Notes: generated by a model from the letters alone, not told the origin. A stretch of 64,000 bases of DNA from Streptomyces sp. SS1-1 (GCF_008973465.1 NZ_WBXN01000004.1:3078501-3142500), one strand, 5' to 3'. Counted from the stretch's first letter, positions 36,040 to 44,392 are shown. Made by a program: numbers and translations.

Positions 36040-37251
36040 ATGCCTAAGATCCACATTCCCGTCATCGGCTACAAGCAGGGTGGTCGTCAGATGATGACTA
36101 CCGCGATGTCCGCCGTTGACCTCGTCTCGATGGTTGCCAAGCCGGAGGCTTGGGACCCGGTGAAGACCACGACCCACGGCAACCGACCCCGCGACAACAA
36201 CCACATGGCCGGCATCGTCAATTACCTCGAAACCGAGGAGAAGTTCGTACTCGGCGCGGCGGTTCTTTACCTCACCTCGAAGGAGGCTGAGTTCAAGCCC
36301 ATCCCCGTCCCTGGCGTCACCACCGAAATCGATGCGGCTCAGGTCGGTACCCTCGCCATTGACATCGGCGCGAAGTTCGACATCGGCGACGGCCAGCACC
36401 GCATCGGTGCATACGAGAAGATCGTGCAGGGCCGCGATGAGGACGACCCCCTGATCGAGCGTCTCCGGACCTCCGGGCAGCCCCTGATCATCGTGATCGA
36501 AGACGATCCCAAGCACCGCGCCCAGGACTTCGCGGACCTCCAGCGCAACGTCAAGGCGCCGACAGCCTCGATGGGTCAGTCGATGGATCGTCGCCAGCCC
36601 ATCAACCGGGAGCTCGCCGACCTCTTCGACGACGTTCCGCTCTTGCAGGACAGGGTCGAGTACTTCAAGGACAACCCGGGCAAGTTGTCGGCTAAGGCGT
36701 TCAGCTTCAAGACCGTTCGCTATGTGTCGGGCCTGCTGTTGGTTGGCAATGGGTATCGGTCCCCGGCGACCATGGACAAGGCCGTCAACGCCCACTTCGA
36801 AGGGGACAAGAGCGATCCCGAGAAGGCCCGCGCTGCCCTGAAGGACTTCTGGACCAGCCTGGGTGAACTGGTGCGATTCGCCGACGTCGTCGACGGCAAC
36901 GTCACAGTGCCCGAGCTGCGTGAGGCCACCTACCTCACTTCCGCCAGCGTTCTGTATGCGATCGCATTCGCCGTTCACGGGACCATCGCAGACGGCAAGA
37001 CCAGTGTCTCCGAGGCCGTCCACGCCCTGGACCAGGTCAACTTCGACCGAACCACTAAGACGGCCGACATCAAGCCCGAGGACACCATCTTCGCCGGCAA
37101 CCTCATCGACCCTGAGACCGGCAAGCTCGTGGCTGGCCGCACTGCCTGGGAGTCGGCGGGCGCCCTTCTCTTCGCGGAGATCGCCGCTTCCATCCACGGG
37201 AGCGATGCCATCCCTGCGCAGTCCTCCGCGGAGGAGACTGCCAGCGCTTAA
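36040..37251 (+). CDS. DGQHR-domain protein (DndB-like)
   Basis: A 403-residue protein with the family-defining DGQHR pentapeptide (residues 117-121, in DIGDGQHRIGAYEK). DGQHR proteins include DndB, the regulator of phosphorothioate DNA modification, and a component of 7-deazaguanine DNA modification loci; the motif resembles the ParB/sulfiredoxin fold. Here dndA, C, D, E and dpd genes are absent. The ATG at 36040 has GGGAGGGG at good spacing. The next gene in the same direction encodes a probable modification-dependent nuclease, so this is likely a regulator or licensing partner. The phased repeats upstream are the obvious target. Codon use is less GC-biased than in the host. Confidence 0.85.
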   Translation: MPKIHIPVIGYKQGGRQMMTTAMSAVDLVSMVAKPEAWDPVKTTTHGNRPRDNNHMAGIVNYLETEEKFVLGAAVLYLTSKEAEFKPIPVPGVTTEIDAAQVGTLAIDIGAKFDIGDGQHRIGAYEKIVQGRDEDDPLIERLRTSGQPLIIVIEDDPKHRAQDFADLQRNVKAPTASMGQSMDRRQPINRELADLFDDVPLLQDRVEYFKDNPGKLSAKAFSFKTVRYVSGLLLVGNGYRSPATMDKAVNAHFEGDKSDPEKARAALKDFWTSLGELVRFADVVDGNVTVPELREATYLTSASVLYAIAFAVHGTIADGKTSVSEAVHALDQVNFDRTTKTADIKPEDTIFAGNLIDPETGKLVAGRTAWESAGALLFAEIAASIHGSDAIPAQSSAEETASA

Positions 37252-37269
37252 TCCAAGTCCTCGACACAC

Positions 37270-37311
37270 CGACAGGTTCTCGCCCGGCTTCTTGAGGGCG
37301 AGGACCTGTCG
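37270..37311 (+). terminator. Terminator-like hairpin between cargo genes
   Basis: CGACAGGTTCTCGCCC (37270-37285) pairs with GGGCGAGGACCTGTCG (37296-37311), with one G-T pair and a 10-base loop. There is no T-run. It separates the DGQHR gene from the nuclease gene, implying the latter has its own promoter. Confidence 0.7.
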
Positions 37312-37408
37312 CTGTGATTACGACAGTGGGCTCGGATTCGAAGCGTTTATGTGCTCAGGGGCGCATCTGTGAGCGGATCAGCGCGTAGGGCGGGCGACCC
37401 TGCATCAG

Positions 37409-37461
37409 ATCGGATGCCTAAATTTGACATCCGATTTCTAAGCGTGCATCGTACATACGAT
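37409..37461. promoter_or_regulatory. Promoter/operator candidates of the nuclease gene
   Basis: ATCGGATG (37409-37416) and CATCCGAT (37428-37435) form a perfect inverted repeat overlapping a TTGACA -35-like hexamer (37424-37429). A second palindrome, ATCGTA-CA-TACGAT, lies at 37448-37461. A nuclease gene of this kind would be expected to be tightly controlled. The -10 element is unclear. Confidence 0.55.
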
Positions 37462-37508
37462 CACGCCATGCCTGGGAGGCGGCGTGGCAGTCTTCGAGGG
37501 GGAGGCCC

Positions 37509-38447
37509 GTGAGCGCGACGGCATCGGACACCGTGGAGTGGCAGCTCAAGCCCGGCGAGCAGATCGAGCGCAAAGCGCTGCACAGCAAGTTCGGGGGGCG
37601 GACCCAGGGGGGCATTGGGCCGTCAGCCAAGACGCCTAACGTCTTCATCTTCACGGACCCCGTTGCCGGCGAGAAGCACGGCTACTACGACGACTGGATG
37701 CCGGACGGCCGCTTCCACTACAGCGGAGAAGGCCAGTACGGCGACCAACGGATGATCTCCGGCAACGCCAGCATCCTGAACCACCAGGCTGAAGGACGTG
37801 CGCTGCGCGTCTTCCAGGGCGCCCGCGGAACGGTCACGTACCGCGGCGAGTTCACCGTCGACCAGGAGAACCCCTGGTACTCGGCAGACGCCCCCGAAAC
37901 CAACGACGGGCCTCTCCGTAAGGTCATCGTCTTCCGGCTCAACCCGGTAGACACCACGCCGCAGGAACCCGCCACCAAGCTTGGCCGGCTGCTCGTCTCG
38001 CAGCCCAATGAGGTTGACGACCTCCCCTTGGAACGGAACGAGAACGAGACCACGTTCGTCAACCCGAACCAGGAGCCTTACGAGGCCGACCGCAAGGAGG
38101 CCCGCTTGGTCAAGGCATTCGCCGACTACCTGACCAGCAATGGCCACCAGTCCGGCCGGCAGCGCATCCTGCCCCCTGGTGAGAGCCGTCCGCTCTTCAC
38201 CGACCTCCACGCCAAAGGGCTGGGCCTCTTGGTTGAGGCGAAGGGCAGCGTCACCCGCGAGAACATCCGTATGGCCATCGGGCAGCTCGCGGACTACGGC
38301 AGGTTCGTCGATCACACCCTTCGCGCCATCTTGCTTCCTTCCCAGCCGCGGGAAGATCTCCTGGCTTTGGCCAAGTCGCAAGACTGCGCGGTGATCTGGC
38401 CCGAGGGCAAGGGGTTCATCAGCACCGACCCCAAGGCGCTTCCGTAG
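37509..38447 (+). CDS. Probable modification-dependent restriction nuclease (SRA-like + PD-(D/E)XK)
   Basis: A 312-residue protein. The N-terminal part (about 20-145) resembles the SRA-like domain of ScoMcrA-type type IV enzymes: YSGEGQYGDQ (71-80), GNASILNHQAEGRALRVFQG (86-103 region) and GTVTYRGEF (107-115). The C-terminal part (about 190-300) is a PD-(D/E)XK nuclease: helix with Glu197, Asp232, then LLVEAK (Glu243, Lys245) and QLADY (Gln259, Tyr263), the RecB-type QxxxY signature. Together they suggest cleavage of DNA carrying modified bases. GTG start behind GAGGGGGAGG. The DGQHR gene upstream is the natural partner. The nuclease motifs are seen directly; the SRA assignment is from pattern memory. 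Confidence 0.78.
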   Translation: MSATASDTVEWQLKPGEQIERKALHSKFGGRTQGGIGPSAKTPNVFIFTDPVAGEKHGYYDDWMPDGRFHYSGEGQYGDQRMISGNASILNHQAEGRALRVFQGARGTVTYRGEFTVDQENPWYSADAPETNDGPLRKVIVFRLNPVDTTPQEPATKLGRLLVSQPNEVDDLPLERNENETTFVNPNQEPYEADRKEARLVKAFADYLTSNGHQSGRQRILPPGESRPLFTDLHAKGLGLLVEAKGSVTRENIRMAIGQLADYGRFVDHTLRAILLPSQPREDLLALAKSQDCAVIWPEGKGFISTDPKALP

Positions 38448-38731
38448 CAGCGGCCGATACCACAGCGCAGTAGCGCACCCCCAGCCGGCCGATCCACGTA
38501 GAGCTACGGATCAAAGGCGTACCCTGCCGGGTGGTGAGGTCGTCCGCACGGTAAAGGCCGCGACCCGGGGTGCGACAAGGGTCGGCTGCCTCACCACCAC
38601 CGCAGGACCGTGCCACTCTCGTGCCAGAACGTAGGGGGAACCACGGGGAGTCAGCGGCAATGACGGGGAACACGCCGCAACTTGCCGCACTGCGGATACG
38701 CACAGGTCACAGCAGCGGCCGCCCAACCTCG

Positions 38732-38774
38732 CTCCTAAAGCGGGTGTCGCAGGTTCGAATCCTGCCGGGGGCAC
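38732..38774 (+). other. attR core of the integrative element
   Basis: Perfect 43-bp copy of the tRNA-Arg 3' end (matches 27459-27501). The sequence before it does not complete a tRNA, so this is the right junction. The following 40 bp recur in degenerate form after the third att copy at 44316. Confidence 0.93.
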
Positions 38775-38780
38775 CAGCCA

Positions 38781-38814
38781 AAAGGCCCCGGACCGATCAT
38801 GGTCCGGGGCCTTT
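38781..38814 (+). terminator. Hairpin following attR (former tRNA terminator)
   Basis: AAAGGCCCCGGACC (38781-38794) pairs perfectly with GGTCCGGGGCCTTT (38801-38814) around a 6-base loop. A degenerate copy follows the third att at about 44358-44386, so att plus terminator have been duplicated together. Confidence 0.85.
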
Positions 38815-38844
38815 GACATCCACTTCTGACATCAGCGGGGTCGG

Positions 38845-39040
38845 TCACCCGCGATCGGGGCGCCTCTCCCGCAGCAGCCTGTCCATGTGGCTCATGGCCT
38901 CGCGCTGGGTGTCCTGCACGACGTGCGTGTACACGTCCATGGTGATGCTGATCTGCGAGCTCCATCACCACGCGGGGCGCGACCCCGGCCGCCGTCAGGA
39001 GCGTCGCCGTGCCAAGCGTGGACGTGGCTGCACGAAGAGC
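38845..39040 (-). pseudogene. Integrase C-terminal remnant, frameshifted
   Basis: The minus strand encodes SQISITMDVYTHVVQDTQRE followed by AMSHMDRLLRERRPDRG and a stop at 38845. This is the typical C-terminus of a tyrosine integrase, including the catalytic tyrosine (DVYTHV). Upstream, in another frame, TATLLTAAGVAPRVVMEL continues the same domain. The HxxR box is degraded. The type differs from the intact integrase at 27591. It is clearly broken. Confidence 0.8.
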
Positions 39041-39216
39041 GCGCCGAGACCCGCAGGGCCCTGCCGCGCTCCGAACCCTGCACGGTGACCCTCACCCATG
39101 CCGACGTCCGCATCACCTGGACGATCCGGCCAGTGCTCTTCCTGCCCCTCGCACACCGGCAGAACGCTGAACTCCCAGCATGCGCACACAGCTTCAAGCC
39201 CCACAGCGCAGTCTAA

Positions 39217-40243
39217 AACTGCCGATCATCGTTGACACCTGGGTCTCCGATCACTACGGAGATCCACATGTCGAAGTCCACCCCCACCATCCCGCCGCTT
39301 GACCGTGAGGCCAAGCGGCGCCTGGCCGTCATACGCCACGTCGAAGAGGTCAGCGGGAACGTTGCGATGTCCTGCCGCTACTTCGGCATCTCGCGGCAGG
39401 CGTACTACACCTGGTACCGCCGCTACCAGGCCGAGGGCGTCGACGGCCTGCGCACCCGTTCCAAGGCACCCAAACACAGCCCCAATGCGACACACGTCGA
39501 GGTAGTCGGGAAGATCATCTATCTGAGGCAGAACTACCACTTCGGGCCCGAGAAGATCGCGATGTACCTCAAGCGGTACCACGACGTCACCATCAGCAAG
39601 TCCGGCGTCTGGCGGATACTCAACCGCCTGGACATGGGCCGCCTGCCGGCCTCGCAGCGCTACAAGCGCCACGACCGCAGATGGAAGCGGTACGAGAAGC
39701 AGCTGCCCGGCCACCGCGTGCAGATCGACGTGAAGTTCATCGAGCCCCTCGCCTCGATGCCCCAGGGCCGCCGCGGCGGACGCAACAAGTACTTCCAGTT
39801 CACTGCCATCGACGACTGCACCCGGCTTCGCGTCCTACGGATCTATCCGACCTTGAACCAGGCGACCGCGATCCAGTTCCTGGACTACGTCATCCAGCGC
39901 CTGCCGTTCCAGGTCGAGGTCATCCAGACGGACAACGGCGCGGAGTTCCAGTCCGCCTTCCACTGGCACGTGCTGGACAAGGGCATCGCCCACACCTACA
40001 TCAAGCCCCGCACCCCACGGTTGAACGGCAAAGTTGAGCGCTCTCACCGTATCGACGCCGAGGAGTTCTACCGGCTCCTCGACGGCGTCATCATCGACGA
40101 CGCCGAGGTCTTCAACGACAAGCTGCGCGAGTGGGAGGACTACTACAACTACCATCGCCCCCACGGCGGCCTCGGCGGCCAGACCCCCTACGAACGCCTC
40201 AAGCAGAAGACCACGACCCAGGCGTAATCGGTGATCGTCAGTT
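39217..40243 (+). mobile_element. IS481-family insertion sequence
   Basis: Terminal inverted repeats AACTGCCGATCATCG (39217-39231) and CGGTGATCGTCAGTT (40229-40243) match at 13 of 15 positions and frame one transposase gene. Just outside, a 17-bp direct repeat, CAAGCCCCACAGCGCAG, occurs at 39195-39211 and 40247-40263, longer than usual target duplications. Confidence 0.8.
39268..40227 (+). CDS. IS481-family transposase
   Basis: A 319-residue transposase. A helix-turn-helix domain (about 15-70; YFGISRQAYYTWYRRYQAEG) precedes the DDE integrase core with Asp in QIDVKFI (about 151), Asp in QTDNGAEF (about 230) and Glu in KVERSHRID (about 266), all present. GGAG lies seven bases before the ATG. 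The gene appears intact. Confidence 0.92.
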   Translation: MSKSTPTIPPLDREAKRRLAVIRHVEEVSGNVAMSCRYFGISRQAYYTWYRRYQAEGVDGLRTRSKAPKHSPNATHVEVVGKIIYLRQNYHFGPEKIAMYLKRYHDVTISKSGVWRILNRLDMGRLPASQRYKRHDRRWKRYEKQLPGHRVQIDVKFIEPLASMPQGRRGGRNKYFQFTAIDDCTRLRVLRIYPTLNQATAIQFLDYVIQRLPFQVEVIQTDNGAEFQSAFHWHVLDKGIAHTYIKPRTPRLNGKVERSHRIDAEEFYRLLDGVIIDDAEVFNDKLREWEDYYNYHRPHGGLGGQTPYERLKQKTTTQA

Positions 40244-40399
40244 GCACAAGCCCCACAGCGCAGACTGAGTTACAACTTTCTCTCCTGGTTCAAGGCGGCT
40301 CGCTCCGCGCACCGCGCGCGGCCCGGCCCCCGGCCGGGCCTGCGCTCCTGTCTCCGCCCCGCTCCAGCCCGGCCGGCGTCCGTGCCGCGCTTCGAGCAG

Positions 40400-41299
40400 T
40401 CAGCCGCTTGACGTTGCGACCAAGCCATTAGAGACGGCAAGTTCCTGAATCTTCTTTTGCATAGCTAGAGACCACGGGCTATTGAATTCCATCGTAGCCG
40501 CAACGTGCCTCACCAAAGATGCGGTTAGGTGCTTCGAGTCGATCTTGTTAGGGCAATTGGCCAACACCTGGGAGGATAGGATATGACCGTACCACTTCCC
40601 CTTGAAAACCTTATCCCAGCTACCGGTCGAATATTCTGAATCGACGGTAGCTATCGCCGCATTCCACTGCCTATCGGCGACCCCGGCTTGCTGAGCCTCG
40701 GACTTCAGCTTAACGGAATAAGCCTCGACGAGCGTTGCATCTGCGGGGAGATGAGGGGTGGGGTTAACTGCAGAAGGTCTCCCGTAATTTGCCGCACCAG
40801 ATATCTTGAAAGACTTTACCGCGAAGCATAGTCGCACCCATTCTACCCAGAGCCTGGCCACAGTCTCCTGCCATGAACCCCGCCCGCCGAATTCCTCGCG
40901 ACACCAATTAGGCGCTAGGCTGCAACCTGAGCCGACTGCCTCCGCAACATCTCCTTCGTGAAATACATGATTCTCTACATCGTAGAACCACGTATACAGA
41001 ACGTGCGGCGATTCTATGAGAAGCCCTAGTTGATCATCAATGTCTTTGTCCATAAAAAATAGAACAACAGTCACTTTTCCCTTGAAGTTAGTAACGAGGG
41101 ATGCATTGTCTGCAAGATGTGAGTAGTAGGACTTCAAACGAGTTTTTCCGCCGCCAGTTCCTGGCAGCTCATCGGCTGGTGCAAGCCGATACTCGACACC
41201 CAGTGGCGATAGAGCGCGATCACAGTTAGCTCCATGCACGTAGCCATCAACATTCACCCCCTCCACAAAGGCGAAGAGCGGAACACGTGACATTTGCAT
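40400..41299 (-). CDS. DUF4435/TOPRIM-like effector, PARIS AriB-like
   Basis: A 299-residue protein. DUF4435/TOPRIM motifs are visible: FVEGVNVDG (Glu13), VLFFMDKDIDD (Asp84, 86, 88) and the characteristic TWFYDVENHV (103-112). In PARIS, AriB is the toxic nuclease held by the AriA ATPase and released when a phage anti-restriction protein is sensed; it then cleaves host tRNA. Here the gene follows the ATPase gene directly on the same strand, matching the ariA-ariB order. The start is uncertain: ATG 41299 or 41293, or a TTG at 41338 overlapping the ATPase stop. AT-rich codons (AAT, ATA, AGA) set it apart from the host. Confidence 0.8.
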   Translation of the reverse strand: MQMSRVPLFAFVEGVNVDGYVHGANCDRALSPLGVEYRLAPADELPGTGGGKTRLKSYYSHLADNASLVTNFKGKVTVVLFFMDKDIDDQLGLLIESPHVLYTWFYDVENHVFHEGDVAEAVGSGCSLAPNWCREEFGGRGSWQETVARLWVEWVRLCFAVKSFKISGAANYGRPSAVNPTPHLPADATLVEAYSVKLKSEAQQAGVADRQWNAAIATVDSEYSTGSWDKVFKGKWYGHILSSQVLANCPNKIDSKHLTASLVRHVAATMEFNSPWSLAMQKKIQELAVSNGLVATSSG

Positions 41300-41334
41300 T
41301 TGCCTGAGCTTCCCGCTCGGCGAGTGCTGAAGTC

Positions 41335-42534
41335 TCAAAGTCGGAAAATCTTTTCGTCGGGAATATCGGCCATAATCTCAGGAGAGTGCGTTGCAGTAAT
41401 TACCTGTGCATCCTCATCGACCGTCTGGATGGACTCGATTAGAACCTGCTGCCAATCGATGTGCATCGAAAGCTCGGGTTCGTCGATAATGATAGGACGT
41501 CCGCCAGCAGAGAGTGCCTCAACGAGAATTCGGATCAACTGACGCTCGCCAGAAGAAAGCTTATCCAAGGAGATCTCTTTATTCTCCAAAGTGATAGCAC
41601 TGATCTGCGTATCGAGAAAATTAATCTGCTTGGGTCCTTCGATGAGGCGTGAGACCAGTTTCTGCAGCTTGGTGCGCGGCTCTAGCGCATTCTCGATCCG
41701 CTCTTCGACTTCGTTGATATCCAGGACTACCCGCTTAAATGCGGGGTCTGTATCAAACCTACGGAGGAAACTCTCCCTGTCGAGCGCGAGATGAGATGAG
41801 CCGCGCCTTTTGAGGAAGTTAGTAACTCGAGCGAAGGCTTTATCGTAGTCCAACTCCCAGTCGGCCAACGTACTTTGTTCGGGAGAGATGACTCCCGCGA
41901 GAATACGCCCCAGACCGTCCTCTTGCGCTTGGCGCACTGCCGCCAGAACGTTTGCGGAGTAATTTGACCATAGTCGCTGAATCGAATCAGCGAAATAATC
42001 GTCTAGATTCCTATCACCCGTTTCGGTCGAAATATCCCGCGCGTCAAAAATTCGCGAGGTTGGCAGGTAGCGGTGAGGGAAGTCGCCAGAAAGTCGAAAT
42101 TTTTCAGCATCGCTGGGCTCCCTTCCCATATATACATGACTTGTTTCCCATGAGAACATCTCCTGTACGTAACGCTCAACGCGAGGACTTAGACGGGCAC
42201 CGGGCCTGTTGCGCATACTTGGAGGCAGCGCACGCCTTATGGCAGCTTCAATGTGCTCATCATCTGGCATCTCGAAACTGCGAACTACAACCATTTCATG
42301 CGCAGGTAGCGAGATCTCCACAGTGGCGCTACGGAAAGGAGCTCCGATTAGGGGAACCAACTCCTCATTTAGGGCGCAGTGGATGATGCGCAGCAGCGTG
42401 GTTTTTCCGGTGCCATTGAAGCCGAAGAAAATATTTACGTCAGGATTCAGCTCCTGTTCGTAAGTCTTCTTGCGTCCAGATAGTCCCTCAACCCGAACAC
42501 TCTTCACGTGCCAGTGTGGCGATGACACGGCCAC
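41335..42534 (-). CDS. AAA15/ABC-type ATPase, PARIS AriA-like
   Basis: A 399-residue SMC/OLD-like ATPase: Walker A GFNGTGKT (38-45), a helical middle (about 90-310), ABC signature LSSGE (326-330), Walker B RPIIIDEPELS (Asp351, Glu352) and switch histidine in ATHSPEI (383). AriA of PARIS forms a propeller-like oligomer that traps AriB and senses anti-restriction proteins. GTG at 42534 was selected because AAGGGGG is seven bases upstream; the frame opens earlier (42666) but without homology-like sequence. Base composition is clearly lower in GC than neighbours, a sign of transfer. Alternative: another OLD-type ATPase/TOPRIM pair. Confidence 0.82.
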   Translation of the reverse strand: MAVSSPHWHVKSVRVEGLSGRKKTYEQELNPDVNIFFGFNGTGKTTLLRIIHCALNEELVPLIGAPFRSATVEISLPAHEMVVVRSFEMPDDEHIEAAIRRALPPSMRNRPGARLSPRVERYVQEMFSWETSHVYMGREPSDAEKFRLSGDFPHRYLPTSRIFDARDISTETGDRNLDDYFADSIQRLWSNYSANVLAAVRQAQEDGLGRILAGVISPEQSTLADWELDYDKAFARVTNFLKRRGSSHLALDRESFLRRFDTDPAFKRVVLDINEVEERIENALEPRTKLQKLVSRLIEGPKQINFLDTQISAITLENKEISLDKLSSGERQLIRILVEALSAGGRPIIIDEPELSMHIDWQQVLIESIQTVDEDAQVITATHSPEIMADIPDEKIFRL

Positions 42535-42859
42535 AGGTATGCCCCCTTCGCAGCTCAAAACGAGTACGGCCATGATGGCAGTTCTACGTAGCGTAGGTGG
42601 CTCATTCCTGCACGTAGGCGCACACTCGTACCCAAGATCCTTCAGAGCCCCACTGGGAGGCGTCATGGGGCCGACCGCCGTGGTTTACTCTGGTCGGCGG
42701 CACAAGCCGGTAGCGTGACTTAGGCCGGTGGGGGTACAGCGAGGCACACGCGTGCGTGCTCAGCCGGCGCACCCGCCGTCGTGGCTGACTGTCGTCGGCT
42801 GAGCTTCAGACGAGCCGCGTTAAGGGCGCCGGCCGTCAGCAACGCGGCGAAGCTGGGCG

Positions 42860-43446
42860 CCCCGGGAGCCCGGAAGGAGACGGAGCGCACCCCGCCGCGG
42901 ATTTCGGCGCCTTGTCGAAGAGCCGGCCGTCCTGCAGCTCGGCCTGAGCGCGGCGCACGGTGACGGTCAGCCCCTCCAAGTCGACGTCCCGGCGCCGCAG
43001 GGCCGCCAGCTCCCAGAACCGCAGGGTGGTGAAGGCCGCCAGGAGCACAAGCAGCCGATAGCGCGGCGCGATGGCGTCGGCGACGGCGAAGACCTCCGCC
43101 ACCGTGAGGACCGGCCGCTCGGGCACGTCGTAACGGTCCGCGCCCTTGATCCGGCACGGGTTGCGCCGGATCAGCTCGTCGTCCACGGCCGTGTTCATCA
43201 GGGCGCGCAGCAGCTGGTACGCCTTGACGACCGACGGCTCACCGACGCCGGCCGCCAGGAGCTTGCCGCGCCAGCTTCGCACTCGGGCCGTCGTCACGTC
43301 GGCCACGCTCCCGGCCCCGAAGGCGTACGTCTTCTCCGCCGGGCGCAGCTGCCCCGCCTCCGGTCCCGGTAGCGGACCTGCCAAGGACCGGACGGAAGTT
43401 GCCGGACCGAGCCGAAGTCCCGGCGCGTCCCCTTCTTGTTCGCCAT
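42860..43446 (-). pseudogene. Broken integrase related to the intact int
   Basis: The ATG frame (MANKKGTRRDFGSVRQL...) is the counterpart of the intact int start, but a frameshift near residue 30 moves homology to another frame. There AEKTYA joins FGAG with about 65 residues missing, then VVKAYQLLRALMNTAVDDEL and the RYRLLVLLAAF block follow. It ends soon after KAPKSAAG with another shift, so the whole catalytic HxxR/Tyr region is lost. The gene is non-functional. The 315 bp between it and the ATPase start hold no other gene. Confidence 0.88.
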
Positions 43447-43594
43447 CAGGCAGCCCTCCGCAGCGAGCTACGGCGGTCGTCGATCGGCTCACCGTGTTGG
43501 CGTCGATGAAGGCGTTCAGCGCGCTCTCCGGGATGCGGACGTGCCGGCCGACCTTGGCGGTGCGCGAATACTCGCTCACGCCGCCCCTCGACAT
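43440..43594 (-). pseudogene. Excisionase remnant
   Basis: KVGRHVRIPESALNAFIDANT matches the C-terminal half of the intact excisionase (KVGRHVRIPESAVSAYVAEH). The N-terminal helix-turn-helix is absent and the reading frame runs on into the integrase frame because the stop has been lost. It is a truncated relic coupled to the broken integrase. Confidence 0.8.
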
Positions 43595-43732
43595 TGTCCG
43601 GGCGAAGAAGGTGCAGCCGGGACCATCGGGCCGGTCAAGAGCATCTCGGGCAAGGGAAGCGCGTGGACGCGGGGTGTTGCGGGTGTCATGATCACGGCGG
43701 CGTCCGGCGTTCCCGGCGCGCAGAAAGGGATC

Positions 43733-44065
43733 ATGATGCTCTCTCTCGGCATACCTTCTGTTCTGGTTGTTCTGGCTGTTCTGGTGGTGTCACTCATTGC
43801 CGCCTCGGGCGTAGCGGCGGTCACCCGGGGCTGGGTCCTTCCCTGGAACCGGCGTCGGGTTCACCGCGTCCGCCTCTACGGCTGGGGTCAGTTGGGAGTC
43901 GCCCTCGGCCTGTGCTGTCAGGTGCTCTTCGGGCTGATGATCGGCGACCCCGGCGTCCGGGCGTTGATGACCTTGACGGGCGGCGTGCTTCTGTTGACCG
44001 GCATCATCGTGATGATGGTGAGCCAGCGCCCGGGCGCTCATCGACAGGGCGGCGGCACGCCCTAA
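43733..44065 (+). CDS. Small three-helix membrane protein
   Basis: A 110-residue protein with three hydrophobic segments (about 5-28, 50-67 and 75-95) and a basic loop (WNRRRVHRVRLYGW). AAAGGG precedes the double ATG. No family recognised. Its position between the integrase remnant and the third att suggests cargo of the decayed element, but an insertion-independent chromosomal gene cannot be excluded. Confidence 0.55.
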   Translation: MMLSLGIPSVLVVLAVLVVSLIAASGVAAVTRGWVLPWNRRRVHRVRLYGWGQLGVALGLCCQVLFGLMIGDPGVRALMTLTGGVLLLTGIIVMMVSQRPGAHRQGGGTP

Positions 44066-44079
44066 CCGTGGAAGTGGTT

Positions 44080-44315
44080 GCACTTGATCACGGCCTTCCG
44101 GATGTTCACCGTGGTGCGGCCTCGGCCGCTCGAACCGAGGACCTGTACAGCGACGACAGTGGCCAGAACGATGAGTTGAGTGATGAACGCGGTGAGCGCG
44201 GGGATGACGAGGTGAGGAGCAGCAGTCCGCCGCACACGGCGAGGAAGCCGATACCGCCGAAGGCCGCGTTCACCGCCACGCGCGAGACGGGCGGCTTGGC
44301 GGCGAGGGGTCCGGG
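44080..44315 (-). pseudogene. Possible remnant of a small membrane/transfer protein
   Basis: A frame ending TTVNIRKAVIKCNHFHG with a hydrophobic stretch before it (PALTAFITQLIVLATVVAV) resembles the small membrane proteins of AICE spread modules. The only upstream start lies inside the att repeat. A second hydrophobic segment (AFGGIGFLAVCGGLLLL) is in another frame. Probably a broken gene. Confidence 0.35.
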
Positions 44316-44386
44316 GCGGGTGTCGCAGGTTCGTATCCTGCCGGGGGCACCAGGCAGAAGGCCCCGGGCCGGTCATGGTCCGGGGT
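44316..44386 (+). repeat. Third att copy with degenerate tRNA terminator
   Basis: GCGGGTGTCGCAGGTTCG then one mismatch (T for A) and ATCCTGCCGGGGGCACC repeat the att core at 44316-44352. The following bases up to 44386 parallel the hairpin after attR (AAGGCCCCGGGCC...GGTCCGGGG). It marks the outer limit of the accreted region. Confidence 0.88.
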
Positions 44387-44392
44387 GGCCGG

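Larger units (their letters stand above)
38775..44386. mobile_element. Decayed second integrative element (tandem accretion)
   Basis: The segment lies between attR of the first element and a third att copy (44316-44352) with its own hairpin. It holds an integrase C-terminal remnant 71 bp inside the left att (the position expected for int), an IS481-family insertion, an AT-richer PARIS-like operon, a second and different xis/int remnant, and small membrane genes. No rep or tra genes remain. It is best read as the remains of one or two earlier integrations at the same tRNA. Confidence 0.75.

Noticed and set aside
36040..38447. Complete dnd phosphorothioation system
   Set aside because: Only a DGQHR protein is present; no DndA/C/D/E-like genes in the window.
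38735..38971. Apparent start of a gene at the attR repeat
   Set aside because: The frame spans the tRNA remnant, its terminator and the broken integrase in the wrong phase.
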